Shown in pieces: positions 52,701-61,700 of a stretch of 64,000 nucleotides of DNA. Location of the stretch: NCBI RefSeq assembly GCF_008831285.2, contig NC_045144.1, positions 25,373,716-25,437,715 on the forward strand. The letters run 5' to 3'. The notes under the pieces are model-generated. The model did no database searches and was not told the origin of the DNA. It saw nothing but the letters and a program-made list of their open reading frames with translations. The stretch is from Nymphaea colorata. Taxonomy: Eukaryota; Streptophyta; Magnoliopsida; Nymphaeales; Nymphaeaceae. Position 1 is the first letter of the stretch. Each line of letters opens with the position of its first letter. The translations under genes were made by a program, and so were the position numbers.

Positions 52701-55700
52701 ATAGAAAAATCGTATGATAACGTTACCAGAAAACAGCATGATCTTATCATGTTTAGAAGGCCTTCAAGCATATGAAGAGGAGAGCAAGACCATTATTACA
52801 AATCTCGTTCTAGCCTCTAGGGCTTTTTGGCAAGATTTTTCTCAAGTGCTAAACAGGAAGTTTGTTTTTATTGGAAAAATCTTGGGAACTCAAAACATAA
52901 TAATATAATGAAAGTAATAGAAAAAATCATGAAAATTTGAGTTCTTTATTAATTTTCTTGCAAAAGCATAGTTCAAAATCCAAAATAGTTATTTGTTAAA
53001 AGATTTTTTCTAAAAAAAACAGAAAAAACACCAAAAAAATGATATTCCCATTATTTTTTCTTTTTTTTTTCTAAGTTTATAACTAGTCACTTAACACTTT
53101 AGGTGAAAATGTTCACCAGTGAAAGCATACCGGTTATGTGGCAACTTTCTGATTGCCCTTCAGAGTGCAGATGTACTCTTTCGCGGAGGAAAAATTCTAT
53201 TAGTCGTAGGGAGAGCAGACTTTCTGTTATACAGGGGAGTCCTTAGAATAGGTTCTGTAATAATGGGTCAGATACCCTATGGACCCATATCCGTTATTTA
53301 TATATACACTGTTACCCTAAGATTAGGGTTATGAAAAGTTTTATGAGATTAACTTCTCGTTGAGAGGCTTATTGGCCTAACAGGGGTTAGGAGGGTGCGT
53401 GTGTTTTATCGTGTGCTATTTGATTTCTATCGCAGGAACCAATAACAACTAATATCTGGTATTAGAGCCACCATGGCGAGCAAGGAAGCTCTCGCTGCAC
53501 TGGAGAACATGAGAAACAGGTGGACGTCGATCGACAAATGTTGGTGGGACGTCTGGATGGGGTTGAGAAAAATTACAGCAACCTAGGGCAGAGACTGATA
53601 GACGTGGATGAGAGGATGCAGATGAGGATGGCGGAGATGTCTGGGATGTTGCGTGAGGTTCTTCACAAGTTTTATGCCAGTAGCTCGCATCAAAACATTC
53701 CTGCTCCTCCCCACGAACCAGGCATGAACCCACACGCCCAACCTTCGTGTGAATCCTTTTGATGTAGTGGGGAGAACGGAGGTCTACCCCGACCACCGAA
53801 AATGGACTTCCCTAAATTTTCAGGCAAGGATCCCCTCGGCTGGATTTTTAGGGTAGAACAATACTTTGATTGTCAAGGAACCATGGAGCAGCGTGTTGGG
53901 CATGCCACAGTCCATCTTGAAGGCCCAGCCATACGCTGGTACCATTGCATCATCACTCAGCAAGGAAAAACCAACTTGAACCAATTCGTGGAAGCCATTA
54001 CCATCAGATTTGGGCCTTCTGCGTATCTTGATTTTAATGTGGAACTCTCAAAAATTAGACAACGAGGTACTGTGGTGGAATATCAAACAGAATTTGAGGA
54101 GCTAAGTAACATGGTTAGGGGATGGCTAGTGGAGGCGATGGTCAGCACATTCATAGGCGGTCTGAAAGATGATATCAAAATAAAAGTCCAAGCAGCACGT
54201 CCTCAGATGTTACTGGATGCGTTGGAAATGGCTAGAACCGCAGAAGAGAAATGTCGCAGGATAAGCATCTCAATAAGAGAATCGAAAGGACCCAAGCAGG
54301 CACCATGGAAGATGGGTTCGGCACCATCTGAGGGTGGGACACACTCATCTCCCTCCCCAAAAAGGATGAAGGCAAATCCGTTCTGGTGAAGAGGCTAAGC
54401 CCAGACCAGATCAAGAAAAGACGTCAAAGAGGGCTGTGTTTTCAGTGTGAGGAGAGGTGGTCACCCGAGCATGTGTGCAAAAAGCTATGTCACATAGGTA
54501 CGGGTACGGGTGCCGGTGCGGGTATTGACCATTTTCAAAAAACTTGGGTGCGGGGGTACGGCCGTATATATATAAACAATAACAAATACTTAGAAAATAT
54601 GTATCAAAATAAAGAATGTACGTCAACATAAACAAATAAATAACATAGAAAATATATATCAATGGCTCTTGCAGTAGTGTGTTTAAGAAACCTATGAAAA
54701 ACTTTAAACATATAGACAACCAAACAGCCCTCTAGTCAAATATGAACATCAATCGAATTTTCACATCCAAAGAATAGAATAAAAAATAAGGTGAAAAAAA
54801 TTAAATCAAAGTAAAATTAAGTAGTTTGGATCTATAGGTACCCAAGTGTCAAAGTACTCATTTTAGGTACGGGTACAGCGATACGGGTACGTGGACCTTA
54901 CTGAAGTACCCATGTGACTTAGGCAAAAAGCTGCACATGTATCTGGTAGATGAAACAGATGCATAAGGGAAGGCGGTGTTGCAGGAAGAAGAAGAAAATA
55001 TAGAACAAGGAGAGGAGGACCCTGCTCCTAAAATATCGCTCCACGCGTTGGTGGGGCACAATGTACCACAGGTGATGAGAGTGCAGGGACGACTGAAGGA
55101 ACTAAGAGTTAATATCTTAGTGGACACGGGACACACTTTCATTTGTGAGAAAACTGCCCAATCATGTGGCTGTCACATTGAAAAACAACCTGAATTCAAG
55201 GTTGTAGTCGGAGACAGAAATTTCTTACTATGTAGAGGACGCTGTCCCAAAGAAACGAATGATTTACAGGTGCAGAAGTTTGAGCTGGAATTGTACCCTT
55301 TAGCTATGGGAGGTGCTGATCTTGTATTAGGTATCCAATGGCTGAGACAGTTGGGGAAGGTTGAATGGGATTTTGAAGAGATGAAGATGACGTTCTAAGG
55401 GAAAGAAGGGGAACGTAATATTCTAACAGGCCTAAGTGACAGTGAGCACAGAGCTGAAATCAAGGAGGATGGAAAGCCAAGGGAGAAACAGGGCACCTTG
55501 CACTTTCTGTTTCTATCTCATGTTCTGAAATCAAATCCAAAAGCAAATTTCGTGCAACAGCCTGAATATCTCTACAAGCAGTCCTTAGAGAAAACAGGCA
55601 GGTCTTCAACAAACCAGCTGGTCTACCTCCTGCCTGAAACTTCGACCATCAGAATGAGTTAGAGCCCAACGTCCGACCAGTCAATCTGCGACCTTATCGA

Positions 55701-58700
55701 TATCGCCACAACAAAAAAAAAAAAACGAGATTGGAAAGCTTGTTTAGGAGATGCTAAGGGAGGGAACCATACAGCCTAGTCGCAATCCCTACTCGTCCCC
55801 AGCACTCTTAGTTGAAAAAAGGATGGCTCATGGAGATTTTGTGTGGATTATAAGGCCCTAAATGCTCGTACAGTGAAGAACCGCTATCCCATTCCCATGA
55901 TTGAGGAGTTGCTGGTTGAACTCTATGGCACTAGAGTATTTTCGAAGTTGGATTTACAAGCAGGATATCAGCAAATCAAGATGGCACATGACATCCATAA
56001 AACAGGTTTTCAAACTCATGAGGGCCACTATGAATTTATGGTTATGCCCTTCGGCTTAACCAATGCGCCAGCCACTATGAACGAGATTTTCAAGCCTTAT
56101 CTCAGAAGGTTTGTTCTTGTTTTTTTTTTTTTTGTTGACGACATATTAGTATACAGCTCTGATCAAAAGCAACATGTGGAACATCTAACGATGATACTCA
56201 AAATGCTAGCAGCACATTAGCTATACGCCAAGGCTTCAAAATGTTTGTTTGATACTCAAGTGACCTATTTAGGCCACACGATTTCTGAGCAAGGGGTGCA
56301 AATGGAGAAGGACAAGGTGTCAGCCATAGAAGAATGAGAGCAACCAAAAAACTGAAAGAGAGCTACGAGGATTCTTGGGGTATTACCGCCGCTTTGTAAG
56401 GGGTTTTGGGACCATTTCAGCCCCCTTAACAGCCATACTCAAGAAGGGATGCTTCTAGTGGGAAGAAGAAGGAAGTACAACCTTTTGTTGTCTAAAAGAA
56501 GTAGTGACCACAGCCCCCACATTGCCCCTGCCAGATTTCTCCCACACATTTTCAGTAGAAACTGATGCGTCAGAGGTGGGAATAGGCGCAGTCCTCAGCC
56601 AAAAACATCACCCCCTTGCCTACTTCAGCAAGGCTATGGGCAAAAACTTTAAGGGCAAATCTGCATACGAAAGGGAACTAATCGCTGTAGTCTTGGCAAT
56701 CCAAAAATCACACTATTATTTGATTGGAAAGAAGTTTCACGTGTTCACTGACCATCATAGCCTCAAGCTTTTGTATGCAGCAGAAGATTCATACTGAAGT
56801 ACAACAGAAATGGATAATGAAACTAGTCGGGTATGACTTTGACATACATTATAAGGGACCCAAAATCTAGTGGCTGATGGTCTATCTCGCAAATTTGGAA
56901 ACGTGGAAGACGCCCCAGCTGCTCAATTCCACATGTTAACCCAACCAGTGGCTGATTTATGGGCTCGACTAGAAGCAATACACATGGACTCAGTTGTCAT
57001 TCAACAACTGAAACAACATATATTGCAGGGCTCCCCTAAGGCCAAACAATACAGCTGGCGTGACCCCTTCCTGTACCTCCACGGGCGAATATTTGTTCCG
57101 GCAGATTCCAGCGTGATCAAGGAGCTGCTGCAACTCCATCATGATGCCTTAGATGCAGGCCTCCCAGGGGTAGAAGGGACTTACCTACGACTTAAACGTC
57201 TATTCATATGGTCAGAGATGAAAGAACAAACTCGCGACTATGTCCAAGCATGTGACATTTGTCAGTGGCAGAAGTATGAAACACTTCGATCAGCTGGACT
57301 GTTGCAGCACTTACCAATTCCAGTACAAATCTTTGACGACATCTCTCTAATCTTCATAGAGGCCTTCCCCAAGTCAAGAGGGAAATCTGTCATACTTGTA
57401 CTAGTGGACAGACTTTCCAAATACGGGCACTTCATTCCCTTATCTCACCCTTACAATGCGAGGGATGTGGCAAAAGCTTTTCAAGAGAATGTGGGAAAAC
57501 TACACGGCATGCCAAGAACCATTACCAGTGATCGTGATCTATTGTTTTTAAGCCATTTTTTACTTCTCATTGCAGGGCACCCAGTTATGCATGAGCACTG
57601 CCTATCACCCATAGACGGATGGGCAAACAGAGGTGATTAACAGAATATTGGAGACTTACTTGAGATGTTCTGCAAAACGACAACCCCATAACTAGACAGA
57701 GTTTTTGTCATGGGCCGTGTTGAAACATATTAGATGGGTCTCGGGACCGGGTCTGGATCCATACCCGATCCATCGTGTAGCCCTTGTTGGGCCTTATTTA
57801 AAGATTGTAACCCTAATTTTTCGAGAGTTAATGAAATCTTAAGAGAGAGAGTGGCTGCTAGTGGGCACCAGTTCCTCCTCATCCGTGGTTTTTTCCCTCG
57901 TGTTGAGGGTTTTTACACGTTACATCGTGTTCATCGTATTCTTTTTTCCCTATATTTCGTGTTTCTACATGGTATCAGAGCCGACGAGTTTGGGAAATTT
58001 TTTGGGGTTGTGAAGTTCCAACCCTAATTTCTCTATCACTCACTGCTGCTGCTGATGCTGCCGTCACCGCCATCGCCGCTGCTTCTGCCGCCACCGACGC
58101 CTTCGCAGTGAAATCCTAGCGTCGCCCCTCTCTTTGTTGTTGGTTTTGCCTTCGACGTGAAACCCTAGCGTCCCTATCTGCCGCCGTCGTCCCTTTGCCG
58201 CCATGGAACCCTAGCGTCGGCCCTCTCTTTTATTAGCTTTGATTTGGGCGTCGGTGCATTTTTTTTTTCTTCGTTCCAGAAGAAATTTCATTGTTCTATC
58301 GAAGTGATGGCAGATTCTCGTATGGGAGAGTGGATCATCGGCAGTGGCGCTACTCACCACATGACCGACGATCCTAAGGTCTTTCATGGGTATAAACTTT
58401 CGTCAGGAAAGGAACGTGTTTTTCTTGCTGATGGTTCATCTATCTTTGTGGCTGGGAAAGAGAGTCTCCCACTTTTGAACAAGTTCTTAGTCCACAATGC
58501 TCTACATGTTCCCCATCTTCCCTTGAACCTCTTGTCGGTTAGCCAAATCACGAAAGAGTTGAATTACGAACTTATCTTTTCTGCTGATCGCTGTGTTATG
58601 CAGGACTTGGTGACATGGAAGAGGATTGGGATTGGTCTGACTTCTGACGGGCTATATCGTTTACCTATGCGTACTGCTCAGGCTCTCATGACGGCAGTCA

Positions 58701-61700
58701 GTCAAGCAACGAAGAACAGAGAGGACTCCCTGCAGTTGATTCTACGTTGGCATGAGCGACTTGGACACCTACCTTTTGGTCTTCTTAGACAGCTATTTCC
58801 TGATTTATGTTCCAGGTTAAATATGACTATGGTGTCCTGTGATGTCTGTCACCTGGCCAAACATGTTAGGGCTTCATACCCTTTGTCTAGCCATCGGTCT
58901 AATGAGGTATTTTCCATGATTCATTCTGATGCGTGGTGGCCTGCAGGAATTCCTTCTTATCATGGTTTTCAGTATTTTATCACCTTTATAGATGATTGTT
59001 CTCGTAACACTATTGTCTACTTGTTGAAAGACCGTAGTGAAGTTCCTACTGTCATCGAGACTTTCATCGAGACTTTCATCGCTTATGTGGAAACTTAATA
59101 TGCAGCATCTGTTAAGACCTTTCGATCTGACAATGCTCGTGAGTATATGTGTCAGTCTGTTGATAGCTTCTTTCGAAAAAAGGGAATTGTTCATGAGACT
59201 TCCTGTAGTTATACTCCTCCTCAAAATGGAGTTGCTGAACGAAAGAATCGTCAGATAATGAATATGACTCGGGCTCTTCTTTTCAACGTCATGTTCCAAA
59301 AAGGTAATGGGGGGATGCTGTGTTGACCAGTGCGTATCTTATAAACCGTTTGCCTAGTCGTGTGTTGAATGGGCAGACGCCTCACTCTATGTTACCGGGG
59401 AGTCGTGAACCTTTCTCTCTTCCACCAAGAGTTTTTGGTTGTGTTTGCTTTATTCACAATCATAGTCCTCACATTAAAAAACTTGATCCAAGGTCTATTA
59501 AGGGCATATTTCTAGGTTATTCTCCCACTCAAAAAGGGTATAAGTGTCTGGACCCTTCCACTGGTCGTGCCTATGTTACCAAAGATGTCACATTCCTTGA
59601 ACATGCTTCCTATTTTGGTGAGAATCCTCTTCAGGGGGAGAATTCTATGTCAAAGGAAGAGTATTCTTCGAGTCAGGAAATTCTGTTTACAACTTTTTTG
59701 GACTACAGGCGTGAATCCGTTGGTGAATCCGTTGGTCCTTCTATTGAGGTGTTTGAACAGGAGAAAAATGGAGAGTGTTCTACTGGGGCAGGAGAGGAAT
59801 GCAATCGTCTGTTTGGGCAAGTTTACTCTAGGCGAAGAGTATGTACTGATGAGATGACAGGTGGTAAGAATTCTACTCCCAATCCAGTTAGTCCTTCCCT
59901 GGATGACCCAAGTTGTGCTCAGAAGCAACCTGTTGAAGAAGAGATTCAGACTGTTATTGCAAGTGAAGAGCTTCCCATCGCCCTGCGAAAGGGTGTCAGG
60001 TCATGTACTCAACATCCTATTGGTAACTTTGTTTCATATTCTAGACTGAGCAAGGACTACAAATGTTTTGTATCTTCTCTTTCTTTGGCTATGATTCCCA
60101 GGAATGTCGCTGAGGCTCAAAGTGATCCCAAGTGGACTTATGCAATGCAAGAAGAGATGGAAGCCCTGAGAAGAAACATGACATGGGAAGTTATAAAGAT
60201 TCCTGAGGCGGTTCACTTGGTTGGATCTAAATGGGTCTACACCATCAAGTACAAACCAGATGGAAGTGTTGAAAGATACAAAGCTCGTCTTGTGGCCAAG
60301 GGGTTTAGTCAGAAATATGGGATTGGTTATTTGGAGACCTTTGCTCCTGTTGCGAAGATGAAGACTGTCAGAGTCATTATCTCCTTAGCTGTCATGAAAG
60401 AGTGGAAGATGTTCCAACTTGATGTCAAGAACGCATTTCTCAATGGAGACCTTGAAGAGGAAGTATATATGAGTATGCCTCCAGGATATGAGGAACCTGG
60501 AAAATGTTGCAAGCTAAGGAAAGCTTTATATGGGCTCAAGCAGTCCCCTCGAGCATGGTTTGAACGACTTAGACTTGTCATGAGACAATGTGGATACCAT
60601 CAAGGGAATGGAGATCATACACTCTTTGTGAAGAGAAATGAGCAAAATGTTACTATTTTGTTGGTATATGTTGATGATATGATTCTCACAGGTGATGATG
60701 AAGATGAAATAATTAAGTTAAAGAAACTGTTGGCGATCAAGTTTGATCTCAAGGACCTTGGTAAGTTGAAATATTTCCTTGGCATTGAAATTGCTAGGTC
60801 TGAGACTAGCCTTGTGCTAAATCAACGGAAGTATACTTTAGATTTGTTAAAGGAGACCGGGAAACTGGGGTGTAGACCAGCTTCTACTCCTCTAGATGCT
60901 GGCCATAAGCTAAGTCTTAGAGACGGGGAGCCTCTCTATGAAGAGGCCAAAAGAAGATATCAATGTCTTGTAGGGAAGTTGATTTATCTTACTCTCACTA
61001 GACCTGATATTACCTTTGCTGTGAATGTGATGAGTCAGTTCATGCATGCTCCCACGAATGCCCACTTGAAGGCTGTTGACAGGATCTTGTGCTACTTGAA
61101 GAGAAATCCTGACAAAGGTCTTTTGTATGTCAAGCAAGACACTCTTGGAATTGAAGGTTATTTAGATGCAGACTGGGCAGGCTGTATTGACACTAGGAGG
61201 TCCACCTCTGGCTATTGTATTTATTTGGGAGGGAATCTCATAGTGTGGAGAAGTAAAAGGCAAGATGTTTGTTCTCGTTCCAGTGTTGAAGCTGAATACA
61301 GAGCAGTGGCTATGGGAGTTTTAGAGCTTTTGTTGCTAAAAGTATTGTTGACTGTTATTGGTATAAAGGTTGAAGAACCAATGAAGATGTATTGCGATAA
61401 CAAGTCTGCAATCAACTTGGCCAACAACTCTGTGCTTCATGACAGAACAAAGCATGTTGAGATTGACCGGCATTTCATTCGAGAGAGAATTGATGCTAAA
61501 GAACTTGGACTTCCTTACCTGAGATCTGAAGACCAAACATCTGATGTTCTGACGAAAGCTCTATCTTTGACTTCGTTCGAGAGAAATGTATCCAAGTTGG
61601 GCATGTGATATGTATGCCCAACTTGAGGGGGAGTGTTGAACATATTAGATGGGTCTCGGGACCGGGTCTGGATCCATACCCGATCCATCGTGTAGCCCTT

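Noticed and set aside
58244-58300. Start of the copia coding frame at 58244
   Set aside because: The triplet there (ATT/TTG context) is not a convincing start; the first codons match no gag or protease sequence. The recognisable protein begins near ATGGCAGATTCTCG (about 58307).
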